Shown: positions 25,701 to 39,600 of the stretch, piece after piece
Numbering within the stretch: position 1 is the stretch's first letter
Layout of the letters: each line of letters begins with the position of its first letter
From: Pegea sp. RAD2-039
Lineage: Eukaryota; Chordata; Thaliacea; Salpida; Salpidae
NCBI GenBank assembly: GCA_034620365.1
Contig: JAQGEQ010000020.1
Location: 930,001 to 994,000, forward strand
Reading direction: 5' to 3'
Length of the DNA: 64,000 nucleotides
Position numbers and translations under genes: made by a program
Notes under the pieces: generated by a model
What the model saw: the letters and a program-made list of their open reading frames with translations, nothing else
Database searches by the model: none
Told to the model about the DNA's origin: nothing

Positions 25701-28700
25701 CATTTTGAGTTTTTTATACAAGAATGATTGAATAGTTTATAGAATTCGTTCACGGCTTTTAATTTTTTGAAATTAAGTTTACAGCCTTATCCCTAAGTTT
25801 GCTTCAATAAAGTTTAATTAACGAATTAATCAACTGTTATCGTGAATAGTTCTTCATCTTCAATTTGTTCTCTTGTAATACATTTTCGAAGTATCAAATG
25901 AAAAAAACATCTTTATAAAGTAGGAACAAAATAAATTAAAAACTGCGTAGTTAAGTTTACATCAAGAAACATTAAGCTTGATTATTCAGTCATTAGATTT
26001 AATTACTAACATTAGATAACAAAATAAAGTCAATCTTGTAGACTCCTATAAATTACTTTTCAAATTCTCTAAACAAAGTCTTGAGTTACAAAAATCACCG
26101 CATACATTGGAAATAGGTGAACATAGAGCAAATTATGATTAACAAATATCTTATTTTAATCCAGTGTTGTTTTTTGTAGGTCATAGTTGATACTTTTACA
26201 ACTAGAATTACCTTTACCTTAGGAATGCATTGTAGATAATTAAATCAATTTTCTTTGAAAAAATGTTCTTAATTGAAAAGCTATTGTTTTCTCTTCCAAT
26301 TTAATTATTTCAAACTTGATTTATTTTCCAAATATTTTAGATTTGTCATGCTGTGCATCAGGCAAAGCCAGTAAAACATTGCTGAATATCTTTAACAATA
26401 CTTGCAGAAATAAAAGATTATACTCACCGAGAAAAGGACTATTTATGTAAATACTCATTTGCACCATACAATAAGGTGCACATAGTAAAGAAACTATTTA
26501 ATTAAGTCGTAGTTATGTTCAAATAAGTAATCTTGCAATTTAACAGCGCTATTATTAGCTTATTGAAGTCCTTGTTATTACTTCTGGCACACATTTTAAA
26601 TCTTATTATTCCTTGGTAGATCCTTTTACATTATTTTAATCGTTTTAGACAACTTATTAATTGTTTGTTAATCTTAACTGCTCAGCATCTTTTGATAAGA
26701 ATTCAAAAATAATCAATAGTTTGATAATAAGATGCAAAATAAATAACTTTATCGCTGAGCAAGCAATCCGAATCAAACAGTGAAAATTTTTAGTAATTTT
26801 AATTTTTAATAAAAATTTGTAATTGATCTAATTAATTACTAATCTATAAGTTCATTTACTGACTGACAAATTAAATTTATGCCGTAAACTTATTATAAAT
26901 GAGATTGTTTTTTAAGAATTTGTAGATAAAATTGTCTCTTATCTTTCTAGAAATATAAGTGAAAACTTTCAATAATTTTCAATAAAAACTAAAGTTTTAT
27001 AAATCTGTTGAAAAAAATCGGTGAGGTGATTTTGTTTTTGAGTGCTTAGAACTATATGTAAGACAGCATTACTTAAACCAAGTTACTTGAATCAGTAGTT
27101 TCAATACTTTTTTCGATTGTAAACCTTCAATTTTACATTTTCGGTTCAGTATTACGGGCAACAGCATGTATGCCTACATCAATCATTTTATTTCACTTTC
27201 CATAGTCTTTCAGCTTAAGATAATTTAAATTTATTGAACCATTGTAAGTTGATGTTTTCTACTTACAAAATCGTTAAGTATTTTAACGCGGTTATGTAAA
27301 ACAGTTTTATTAGCGCATCGACTATTCAACCTATTGAAAAAATAAAAATTAACAACTCATGAAAAAGCTTATCTATGCTTCAATTCTTTTCAATTAAAAG
27401 ACTGAATAGATAACCACATTGAGCTTGTTTTATGAGAATTTGATTTTCTTTGTAATATGGAAATAGAAACCAATAACAATATTTGTTCGACTTGACCTTG
27501 TCTGCTCTGATATTTACATATCGATATTTGTTAAAACAGTCCAACATGAAGAAGAAAGTAAGATTTGGCGAAGAGAGTCTGATTATCTGCAATGAGAAAG
27601 GAAGTAGTAGATGTCTGGATAATTTCTTCCTATTCCTATGAGACTTTCGGCACACAAATTTTACGAGTTTGTCTGATGTTATTATTAATCACTAAATGGA
27701 AATTGCTTACAGGTGAAACAACCATGTCTCTTTCTGAATAAGCTCCGCTTTTATATTTGAACAAAAACATGAAGCTTTTGGAATGGTACTTTATGCATAG
27801 ACATCTGAATAAAAAAAAAAACTTTTGTTAAAAATATGATGCCCTATAATTAGTCTTTTGTTCTTTATATAAATTGTTTTTTAAAATTTAGGATTTTTCT
27901 TAATGAACTCTATGAACTAGTTCTGCAGCAACCACAACATTTTTACTTGATATATCTTATATTAATTATATGATGTTAAATTTCATTTGAAAAATACTTC
28001 CTTGCTTCAAAAAAAGACTTCAAAAGCCCAAAGATATTTTGAAATATGTACTACATAACACTTTTAGTACCAAAAAATATTTTAGATAAAGGTTGGATTA
28101 GGTTGCCAGGATTAGGGCTTATTGTTTTACATTTTAGTTTTATACAAGCCTAAAAACGTATACTTATTTTCAAATAATATGCAAGAAACTTCATTATCTA
28201 AAAAGAGAAAGAAAAATGTACGTCAAAAATAACTTTGATGCGTGTGAATGAGATTTAATCCGTTTATCATACAAATTAGGTGATACCAAACCATTCTAAT
28301 AATTTTTCAACCTTTGCAATCACGTTTATTTACACTGTTTACGTTTTGTTGCTAAATTTATTAAATTTTCATCGTCATATGGAAAAAGGTGCTGGAATAA
28401 GCCAAAATAACGTTTGATCTTTCTAACTAGCACTTTAATGAAGTGTGTCAATATGGAAGCACAATAAAAACTTTAGTTTAAAGCGTAAAACTCTTCACCA
28501 CCAAAATCAAGTTTTGAAAAGTATCTACTTGTGCATAATGGTCAAAACTGCTTAGAATTTGTCTGTTTCTAGCTGTATATGATCAAGCGCTTGCATAAAT
28601 CACATTGTATCTTACTATAAAGATTAAAAATAATCATTTTATAATTTTTTGGGGTTGCGTAAAACACTTTTAATATAGAATTTATTTAATTTACAAAATT

Positions 28701-31311
28701 TTTTTTAGAATTTACAACCAAGTTTTATATTACATTTTATGTTAAGTCACACAATCCTTTTAAGTTTTCAAATAAATTCGATTGTTTGCTGAACTTTCTA
28801 CCAAAACAAAGTAATAGTTAATATTTGATATATTAAATTTACTTTTCTTTTATTTAGTAAATGTCAAAACTGTTTATTTTACTTTTTAGATAAAATCTAT
28901 GAACTATAAAACAATCTTACAATTGATACAATGAAATATTAAATTTCTGAACATAAGTTAAAGATATAACTTTACGTTTACTAAGCTAATTATACTGAAT
29001 CAAATTCAATTTACTGTAAATTTTCAACTTTATAAGACATACTGCAAATACCAGTCATAAAATCTCATTTTAAAAATAAATCTTTGTTGTCTAAAAATCA
29101 TCTGATAAATTTTTTTTGATGATTCTTGCGCTAAAATTCTTCTTTAAAAATGTTAATTTTCTATAAATGAAGATTTTCAATTTGATTAATTTTAAATTTG
29201 CAGAATTAAAAATATTCTAAGACAACTTTGAAATAAAAAAAATCTCAATTTTTTATTGGTAGCCCTTTGATTTCCAACTTATCATTTTGTATAGGATTTG
29301 TTGTTTATAAATAGTTACAATTAATAAATAAATACAAAAATAAACTTTGGTGACACTCTTAATATGAGTTTGTATATTGATCTTTATTTTTAATCAAACT
29401 ATACAGTTTACAGTTCTTTGAAAGTTTACAAGCATTGGGTGGTTGATATTTGTTCAAAAATATAGAATATGTATAGAACATGACCCTTTTTGTTTAAGTA
29501 AAACTTTGTATTTTGAAAAATAAACCTTTCATATCTTTTTTATATTTTGGAAGTTATTTTACTAAGAGCTATTGTTTTATTACAATTCGATAATTTTAAA
29601 TTTTCGTGATATACGTTAAAGTAAATGCTTTATTTACTCAACCGTTTTCATGAATCAAATCAATCTTGTTTTGTTTTTCATTACAAAACTTTATGATAAA
29701 GCAAATTTATGTAGCTTTAACTTATCAAACAAAGTTTAGATCACACAATAGTATAATCTCAGATTAAATTCTTTTCTGTGTTACCCCAACATAAATCAAA
29801 AATGCATCGTTATTATATTATTAAGTTTTTTAACAGCTTTTAGGTTAAATTTTTGACTGAGTTAAAATCTGAGTGACAGATATAGTCTACAAAAGAAACA
29901 ATACCAACCAAAGTTCATTGGGCAAACCTACAAAATAAACAGCAATCAATAAGTTTTAGTATGTCACAAATTTAGTTGATGTTGTAATTTCAAGGTTTTA
30001 GTAATTTTACATCATAAATGTTTATAGTGTTTAAAGTATGAAACAGCTTCATGGAGTAATTTTACGTAGGATGATAACAATAAAAGTTCAACAAGTGAAA
30101 TTTATTAATCTAAATAGAAACAAACTTTTAACTACTTACTTAAAGCAATTTGAAAAACAAACTGCTTCAAGCTTTAAAAAAAATTGATCATGCTTTATAA
30201 TGATATAAAATGCAAACCAGAGTTTTTAAATAACAAAAAACTAAGTGATGTAAGGTTTGATAAGAGTATGTTGATCTGATAAAAAGCAACTTGGCTGCTT
30301 CAATTATTTATTTCCAAATTTGTTTTAACGTCTCAGACACCAGCCAGACGTCATCAAAAAATTTATTAATCAGTAGCATCATACGATTAAACTGTCTCTA
30401 TTTATCCAAGATAATATGATTTAATATTTTGTCGCTTACTGTATCAAATTGGTTTTTATGTCATTTATTAAAAATGAATTTTGAAAAGAATTTGAAATTA
30501 TTCCAAAAGTTTCTCACTGTAGATCTTGGGACCAACTCTTTCACAACTTTATCAAGTAAATATTCGATTGCTTTTGTTGAGAGATTTGAGTGTCAAGCGG
30601 TTATTCTGCCCTTTCTCTATTCTCTCTGCAATTTACAGTCGTTTCGAAACGCCAAAAACACGGTTTCCTGCTCAGTCTAACTGGCTTGGTCAACTTTAAG
30701 CATTACTAGGATCAAAAGCTTGAGATTATTTTGTCTCTCAATTAAATTATTGACAACATTTTCAAATCTAAATTCAGTTTTGTTTATCAAATTAAAGTAT
30801 AAATAGATAATAAGGTTTTCACAAATAGTTGAACCAAACAAAAATTAAGTCTTCAGGAATTTTATCTGTAAGGCAAATGATTACTTCATTACATCATACA
30901 ATATTCACAAATATTTATATAAAAATGTTGAATAAAGACGATTTTAATAAAGATTGCTTCAAATAGATAGAATTTTTTATATTTTGCTGTTGGTACAGCT
31001 GATTACAGGTTAATGAATTTTATTGTTTAGAGAAGATTAGCGGCCACTCATTAAGTTTTAAAATTTCAGAAGTTAATCTGATATTATACTTTGGCACCTG
31101 TATTAAGTTAATTACCATCTTATCAAGGTTAAGGTGATGGTTGGCACCTAGTTTTGATGCATATTTAAATTCAAAAATAATATTCAGACAAAGGAAAATG
31201 TTAAATTACTTTATAAAGTTAATTTTAACTCTACAAAAAATCGATTTATAATAACGATTGAACTATAAATTGAAGCTGCCTACATTATAAATATTTAAAT
31301 GTATATAAATA

Positions 31312-31330
31312 ATATATATATATATATATA
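31312..31330. repeat. (AT)n dinucleotide run
   Basis: An uninterrupted TA/AT alternation of about 19 bp inside the collagen spacer. A shorter one of the same kind occurs at 53217-53226. Confidence 0.85.
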
Positions 31331-34300
31331 AATTAATATATAGATAAATTTGTAAATATTATATTTGAACATTGTTTTCTATTCAAACAAAAATGAAAAC
31401 TAAATCATTTTAACTTCCCAAAAATTATAAGAAGTTTTGACAAGAATTACAAAGTACAATTATCAAGAAAACACTCATGTTCATATGCTAACTTTCATTT
31501 CGAAACTTTCAAACAGTATTCTTTTTTGGTTATCATCTGCTAGAAACAATGAAGATAACATATGTGATAAGCAAAATCACTGATGATGAAATATCAAAAA
31601 TTAACTTAGGTTTGAGTGTTCGAAAAACTAAGTCTATATTAACAGTTTCGAAAATATCAAACTTCATACCTATCAATTACATATGACTCCTAAAAAACCA
31701 CCGTAAAACCCAAACTATTTGAATTTGCATGAAAGTTTGTTTTTTGTAAAAACTAGAGCCTGATAAAAATTTTTTTTTAGTAATATCACCGGGTGCAAAA
31801 TAAAATAATCAACAACTAATTAGTTTTGTGGTTTTATTAATCCGCCGATAATTATTGAAACATAATAATACAATTCTAATAGTGACAGTAGCTAACCAAC
31901 TAACTTCTGAAATGTCAATGTTTAGTTGTTATTTGCTAGGAACGCAAAGAGACGAAATGCTCGTATGTTTGTGAGCTAAACTTAAATCCGTTTCCTGTGG
32001 TTATAATTTATAACAACATTTTTTTTATAATTTTCGCGAAAAAAAATATTTTTGTTTATCTAAAAATTATGATTAAGCCTAAAATCTGATTGTATTCCTT
32101 TTTTAACAGATATGTTATCTATTTTAGTAACAAAATAATAATAAATCAAAATTTATGTAAATGCGTTGTACTTTGCATTGTACAATCAGAAAATATTTTA
32201 ATGAAGTATCTCATTTACTAAAAAATAAAAGTAGGGTTACCAATTGTTGTTTTAAGAATTGTAAAGTGCTTAAAAAAACACTTAATCAAAAATAACTATA
32301 AATAATTTTTAGTAGATTTAAATAGTTTATAGATTCTACTTGAAAAACAAGTTAAGATTAAATTAATTATTGAATTTCCAGACACTGATGTCATCCTTGT
32401 TAAGTTTGGTTTATCTATTGCTTCAAGCAACAGATAAAGACTATAGCTCAAGCTTGCTAACTTTGTAGTTTAACATTTTCTAATAACTTTTCATTTGCTA
32501 GAAAAGAAAATATAAAATCTTGTAAAGAAAATTTGATAAATTTTTGATATGTATAAAATAAGATTTTAGTAATCAAACTATAAACTTTTAGTGATAAATA
32601 TAAACTAACTCTGAGAGACAATTGTCACAATTGATTTTTTTAAATTTCAGCATTGAAAGGACAATGTAGGTAAAAAAAAACGTTATTTTAATTCTTTAAA
32701 CTAATAAGATCGACAAAGAACTATTTAACTTTAATTAATAACAGTTTGGTGGATTTTTCATTTTCAAACTAATTTACATTGTTCTGTTGCCAAATGATTA
32801 AAATTCCCACCATGATTTATTTGTTCAATTACTTAATTAAATTTCTTGATTTCTTGATAGTTATTACCTCAATACTTTTTATGTACTTCATACAATTCGT
32901 GAATAACTTCAGTCAATAATGAAAACTATATTTTGAATTTTTGAAAACCTGTAATACAAAATTTTATAGTTTTGTAATTTTATTCTATAGTATTCCAAAA
33001 ATTGTTTAGGTTTTATAGACCTTTATAAACTTTAAATCATTTATACAAAAAAATTAATCTTATAAATTGATATAACTGATTGCAAGTTTTAAAGCTTTAT
33101 GCATTAACCAATTAAACCTCATATTAAGCTAATTAGTAGCGACAATAAGATGAAGCTAAAATTAAAATAAGCCATAAAACTAAATTAGTCTGTAATTAAC
33201 TTAGAGCCACTGTAAGGGAAATAGTAATTACAACTTTTATAATTTAGTATGATTTTTTAAAGACTTAACATAAATGATCTATTTGTACAAACTGATTTAG
33301 AACAGTTAAAAAGGCCCAAGCACAGCATAAAATATTTAATCGTTCCTAGTTATTGTTTGTTTTATGATTAAGAACTTGGTTACTAAGTTAATAATGATTT
33401 AATGATTAAGTACTCTCTACTGACTTATTCTATTGGCTTCTAAGTACTAAGATGTGGACATTTTTTATTTACAAAAGAACAAGTTTTGTCACTTACACTG
33501 ATGAATTTGTAAAAAAGAACTTTTTTTGTAAAAAGCTATATTTTACATGATTGTTGATATTACTAATCGAGGTTTATGAGAGTTTTGTTAAAAAAATTCT
33601 ATTTAGCTTACACAAACTGTTAATAGTTTTTTTCTAGAATACTGTTATTGTTTAAAAACGATTCACACATTTGACTTGGCCTAAACCAACATAAATTTTC
33701 TAAAGACCTTTTAAAATTAAGATTTCAAACCTTAAAACTTTTTTTAGTAATATTTTTCAAGATGGTAATGAGTTGTAGTCTCATAAAGCTGTCTGAGTTG
33801 CTTCTATTAAGTTAAATTCTACTTTTTGTTCTAAAATGCGCTCATGCATAACTGAGATTAGATAACTCACATTTTTTAGCTTGTAATGTTTTTATCACAG
33901 CAGAACTTATAAAAAGCTTTTTATACCAATATCCGCTTGAATTTAAGCAGTTATTTTTATTAAAATTCTTTTCGTAGTTAGGTTTTTCTAAAAAATAAAT
34001 TCATCTTTGAGTTAACAGAAATTTTGCAGAGACAATTAAGAATACAAACCTCAATATTTAGATCTTAGTAAAATCAGGATATTAATCTAACTACATATTT
34101 ATTTGTAAATCATAAATTGCTTAAAAGGTCGACCTTTAATACTTTTAAAGTTAAAGGTTTTTTCCCTCAAAATTTTGCTACTTAGAATTTTGTTTTTGAT
34201 TATTTTTCCTTCTATTTGATTCATGAACCATTAAACCTTTATTCTTTTGTAGCTATTCCATCAAGATAATCTCAAAGGAAATTTTTACAACTTATGTTTT

Positions 34301-35408
34301 ATTGTATATTTTTAGAATTTGAAAAATTTTATTGATAGGTTTAACTGTGTTTCAAACTGATAAGCTACAGAGATGATGTAATCCTGTCTTTGATTTTGAC
34401 TGAAGCTTTCTTATTGCTCAGCGTTTTGCTTCAGTTTTCAAAATAAACCTTTATAAAACTGAAATTAATTTTTTTGAAGTACGCTGTTAATATTAAAGTT
34501 TCAAATATATACATATTCATTACTCAAAGTATGAAACATATTATACAAAGTATAAATTGTATCTATAAATAAAGTTCAAAATAATGTTAAAAACGACTTT
34601 CTTTAAGATGATAAAAGTAAATAGATGCTACCACCCTTAGTTTGTTTTAATAATTTTGTTGCTGATGCTAAAATATATATTAACAGTTACAGTAAAAACA
34701 CATATAAAGTCCTTACTGATGCCACACAAATTTTTGAAATTAAAGTGTATTAGTAACTTGTATCATATTATACGACCTAGAGCTCAACATTCAAACAAGT
34801 TTTTAATTTTTAATATCGCATATAGAATTTTATTGTTAAGCACCAAACATCAAATAAACATTTATGTGGTCTTAACATACCAAGGTTTATCGAATGAATT
34901 ACTTTGCTGTGTGTTTGTGCAGTTGAATGTTTCTTTTCCATAAATGATTTTTAGTGGAAAGCTTGTACGACTCAGCGATATCAACAAAAAATATTTGTTT
35001 TGTAACGCATTTAGTTTATTAATGTTTTCTTTACAATAACTGTTTGTAAATATTGTTGAAAAGCTTAACACAAGTTACAAAAGCAATTATTTCGTTTCTT
35101 TCATAAACCTTAATAGTGACACCCACAAAAGTAAATATTGGTTAACATTTTGCTGATAAATAACTAGAATAGTTGATTTGTTAGCAGCTACATATAGAAG
35201 TCTACTATTTGGACATATAAAGCATTGTTTAAAGTTAAAAATAAGACTAGGTTTTATGTTTACCAATGGAACAGGTTTTCTAGAGAAATAATTAAAGTTA
35301 ACTTTGAAGTAAGTCTTTTCAGATGTTAACTGGTTCATTCTTATTTCCTTCATCCAATTTTCGACCCATACAAGTTTTGGTGTCTCAAACGCTTTTACTT
35401 AAGTTGGA

Positions 35409-35479
35409 CGAGATAAAAACGAATAAAAAAGTGAGAAAAAGAGTGAGAGGGGAGTGGGAAAAGTGGGAGGAAAAACGAT
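35409..35479 (+). promoter_or_regulatory. Purine-rich tract upstream of the alpha-2-like collagen
   Basis: About 70 nt that are almost all A and G on the plus strand, with GAGA-like and GGGAGTGGG stretches, ending about 460 bp before the inferred ATG at 35941. It could bind GAGA/Sp-type factors or form triplex DNA. This is an inference from composition only. Confidence 0.25.
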
Positions 35480-35538
35480 GCTGGAGATTTCTTTTTTCAT
35501 AGAAATACTGTTGATCAAAAAATGAGAGAATTTATTCT

Positions 35539-35560
35539 ATTGCCAGCTTGATCTGGCAAT
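35539..35560. promoter_or_regulatory. Perfect inverted repeat ATTGCCAG-N6-CTGGCAAT
   Basis: Two 8-bp arms (35539-35546 and 35553-35560) flank CTTGAT, 380 bp before the alpha-2-like start. The form is that of a dimeric transcription-factor site, and TTGCC..GGCAA resembles nuclear factor I half-sites. Function is not shown. Confidence 0.3.
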
Positions 35561-35940
35561 GGAGCTATTTGAAAAAAATGAGCCTTGAGTTAGGTTGGAC
35601 TAATGTTAGTTTTTTCAATTTTATTTATTTATTTTATTAAACTTTACAAGGTTTATTTGAAAAAGAAGCTGTTTCTTTGTTACTTTTATTTCCAAAATCT
35701 TTTTATTTTGCAAATGTATGATACAGCTAAGGTACAAGCTTTCTTCTGATTGAAGACATTTTTAACTTTGGCGGGCTTTTAACTTTAGTTTCGCGGCAAA
35801 GCTCGCTTATGCTACCGGTGAATTAATATTCTATTATCATTTCATATTAGAAGATTTAAGTTAGCCAGCAAATTAAACTGTTCAAATAGTTCACTTGGTG
35901 GGTTTCAGATTTGATTTATGTCAACTGTCAGCTAACGTTC

Positions 35941-36694
35941 ATGGAAGCATTTTCTTTGAAAAATCAGCTAAGGTATATTTCATATTATTTTGTGTTATAC
36001 AAATTTTTTGGTATAAAATATATTAACATCTGATTTTTTATCTTCATTAAATTTTATCGGGCAAAAATATACGTATTATTTTGAAATAAAGTAAACAGTT
36101 TATGATTAAATCTATTGATAAACAGAAATACATTTATTAATGATAATAGGTTTGTATGATAAATAAAAGTACAACAATAAGTTTAAACAACTAAAAATAA
36201 AAGGAAGTCAATTTTATCAATCAAAATTGTTGATTTTTAGGCTGGTAATATTTCTGCTGTTAACGGTTATTGCCATCAACAATGCAAAAGCAGGGGTGAG
36301 TTTCTGTTTAACAATATATTACGATGTATCGTTGGTCCGGTGTAAAATTTTAAATAAAAACTTCAGTTACTTTTATTATAAAATACCGACTAAGTCATTT
36401 ATGAAAGTTTTAATTTCCGTTTAATGTTTAAATCTTTCTAATTTCCATAAAATACTTCAAGACACATTAGATACACACCAATTTTCAGCCAACAAACTTA
36501 ACTAGTCTCTTTAGTGACGTCTAGCGAGTTACTAATAAGGACGTGAATTAGGTGCTCTAATATAACATTGATCTGATGAATATTTTCAGCGTTCCCGAGC
36601 TTACAGGAAAATGAAAATTCGCAGTGATGATCCTTGTGAAGGAAGGGATTGTTTTGGACCTTGCGCAAATTGTATTTCACAAAAAGGCCGAAGA
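35941..36694 (+). other. Signal peptide and 7S cysteine exons of the alpha-2-like chain
   Basis: Exons 35941-35972 (inferred), 36241-36295 and 36590-36694. The leader core is [17 protein letters not shown]. The third exon is basic ([11 protein letters not shown]) and then carries four cysteines before the first Gly-X-Y triplets. The chosen first exon rests on phase and on supplying the only sensible ATG; transcript data could move it. Confidence 0.75.
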
Positions 36695-39600
36695 GTGAGT
36701 TCAACTCGACTGATAAAACTTAAAATAATTTCGAAATAACAACTTTATTGTTTTAGGGTCCTCATGGAAAAGCTGGACCAGATGGCGTGTCTGGGCCACC
36801 CGGCCTTGAAGGTGCTCCTGGCATTCGCGGATCTAAAGGGCACCCAGGGATGCCTGGTAAAAAAGGACCTGATGGAATCACTGGAGATCGGGTGAGTTTT
36901 TGATAGTTTTATTAAAATTCTAAAATAAATAAATCTTAATATTTTCATTAATTAGGGCCTAAAAGGACAACCTGGTCATGACGGTACACCAGGTCGTAGT
37001 GGTATACCAGGCGAACAAGGTAGACAAGGGATACCAGGTCTAGATGGATGTAATGGTACTGAGGGTGACCTTGGGCCACAAGGTTCTCCTGGTTATGATG
37101 GTACCGATGGGACCGATGTAAGTTATTTCATTTAATCACTTATAGATTAATGAAACCTATTCTTGAAAATTTAGGGTGAAAATGGAATAAAAGGAAGTAA
37201 GGGTGAAGCTGCTTATATTGAAGATTGGATGGTACTAAAAGGTACAAAGGGAAATAGAGGACCTTCAGGACCGAGCGGTGAAGATGGCCGCAAAGGTTTA
37301 CCTGGAATGGAAGGTTTACTGGGACCAACAGGCTTACCCGGACCTCCCGTAAGTCTTGTAGCTAAATACTTTAGAAAATTAAGCAGCCAATCAAATGCTT
37401 TTAGGGACCTCCCGGAGTTCAAGGAGAAAATGGTGCAAGGGGCTCTGAAGGAATACATTATGTTGGAGTCCAAGGCCAAAAAGTAAATACTTTTGAGGAA
37501 ATCGATAAATTTTATACTCGGGTGTTGATTTAAAAAATGAATCATCAAAGATATTAATAATAATTGATTAAAAAATATAATAAATTCATTAATGTCAATT
37601 GCTCTATAATAGTAATAACTCACTACTTTAATCATAGTCTTTTAGCAGCTTAATTTTTTAATAAATGATAATTATGGTTTTCTTAAAAGGGAGAAAAAGG
37701 CGATCCATCAATTAGCTTTGGACAGGCTAAAGGTCAAAAACCCGAGACACCAATAGAAAAAGGGAAACCAGGTGAAACAGGAAAAATGGTAAGAAATCAA
37801 CTTGTTGTGCTTATAAACTAAAACAAGTTGTAAATGTTTAAAGTATTTATGCAACGCAATGAAAATTTTGTTAATTTGGCTTTTATATCAAGCTGTTTTT
37901 CCAAATAACATTCTCAGTTTAAAATCGATTATCTGCAGGGCGAAGCTGGTTTTCCTGGTATGCCCGGAGAGCCTGGAAGAAATGGACCTAGAGTAAGTAT
38001 CATCAACATTAAACTAAACTTGATAAAAAATGATAAAAATTAGCAAGTTTAATGGTTAGAGTTGCTAAATCTAAACAGTATTTCCAGGATATGTTGATTG
38101 AGAGCAGATTTAAAGCTTTGCTTTTACAATGATTTAACGAATCATATGTTTTTAAGGGAGATACAGGAAGCTATGGACCGAAAGGTGAAAAAGGAATTCG
38201 TGGAATGAGTGGTGGTCGTGGTCCCAATGGTTTAGATGGGCACAATGGAATCGATGGTTACAAGGTAATGCTTCTATTAACAATTCTCACAAAAATATGT
38301 TTTGTTTTCGTCTGAAAATGTAAAAAAATATCGATTTGTAAGTCATTGACTCTTTTTTTAATAAAATAAAAATTTACAAATGTGTAAAAAGATGTGGAAA
38401 ATTGATCTGTAAGACTCACACTAAAATCCAAAGGTACTTAGAGCTTGTTAGCTTTTTAGCAAACGCATTAAAGTATCTACCTAACCAGTAAAGTGAAAAC
38501 ATCTTTCTTGTCTTGAACATCTCTTTTCACTTCTTAATAATATCTCAATCAGATTAAACAAGCCTTATTTGATGATAAAATTCAATTCGTATTTTCCTTT
38601 AATCCATATTGATTGTCTCATTTGTAGGGTCTTCCGGGAAATCAAGGAACTTATGGATTTAATGGGATCAAAGGTGAAGATGGTGAAATGGGCGAAGAAG
38701 GTCCCCCAGGTCGTATTGGATTACAAGGTTTTAAGGTATGCTGCTTCTGCTAGCTTCGATAACTGAAACAGCTTACCAGGTAAATTTGTAAAATATCTAG
38801 GGTATGGCTGGACGATCTGGTGCACCTGGTGAGGATGGAGTTCCAGGTGCACAAGGTCAGACAGGGTCCTCCGGTCAAAGAGGAAGAGACGGCAAAGATG
38901 GGCTTCCTGGAGAAGATGGTGAAGATGGCTCCGACGGAAATATTGGCTATCCTGGAGAAAACTCATTGGGTGAAAAAGGAGAAAAGGGATACCCCGGTTA
39001 GTAGGCGCGCCTTTTGCTCAAATCTTTATAATCAAAAGTTTGTTTTTTATGTTCAATGTTTATTTACTAGGTGAACCTGGGGACTATGGTGTAAATGGTG
39101 CCCCGGGTATTAAAGGCTTTCCAGGCGCTAAAGGAGAGCGTGGACAACAAGGACAAAATGTACGAGGAAAACGCGGCAAAGATGGCGAAGTTGGCTTCCC
39201 TGGGAGAGATGGCTTACCAGGGGAGGATGGACTTCCCGGTGAAAATGGTAAACTTTATGGAATAGATGAAATTGGTAGACCAGGTGGACCTGGTCCAAAG
39301 GGAAAAAAAGGAGAGAGGGGCTTAGACGGTAAGATTTTTCAGGTTTTTCTATTAAAGTAGATATTTACCATATTTGATTGCAACCTAAAAATTCATTATA
39401 TCTTATTAAAAATCTTCAGGTATTCCTGGTTCTCGTGGACCTTCGGGGGGAAAAGGACCTGATGGAGGGGAATGTGATTGCATAAATGCAGAGGGCCCTG
39501 ATGGAGATGATGGAGGTCGTGGAGACAGAGGAATGAAAGGAATGAAGGGTTTGCCCGGTTTAAGTGGTCAGCTGGGTTCACCAGGGTCACCTGGCGATTC

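Larger units (their letters stand above)
22739..35940. other. 13.2-kb spacer between the two divergent collagen IV genes
   Basis: No recognisable gene, RNA or transposon. All long reading frames here are AT-rich chance frames without splice-consistent partners. Two GC-richer patches lie near the alpha-1-like start, at about 22.9-23.2 kb and 23.64-23.76 kb. The second includes the near-palindrome CCATCGGATGG and GGTGGGCGCGGC. An (AT)n run lies at 31312-31330. A purine-rich tract and an 8-bp-arm palindrome lie 0.4-0.5 kb before the alpha-2-like start. The 5' UTRs and promoters of both collagens must be here, but no TATA box could be tied to either start. Confidence 0.6.

Noticed and set aside
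22739-35940. Several 60-95-codon frames in the collagen spacer (for example 30429-30680, 34656-34943, 35087-35353)
   Set aside because: Composition equals the AT-rich background. There are no domains, no splice-consistent neighbours and no start context.
36227-36240. TTG start for the alpha-2-like collagen leader exon
   Set aside because: TTGATTTTTAG is a 3' splice site. The ATG exon at 35941-35972 joins in phase and restores a normal signal peptide.
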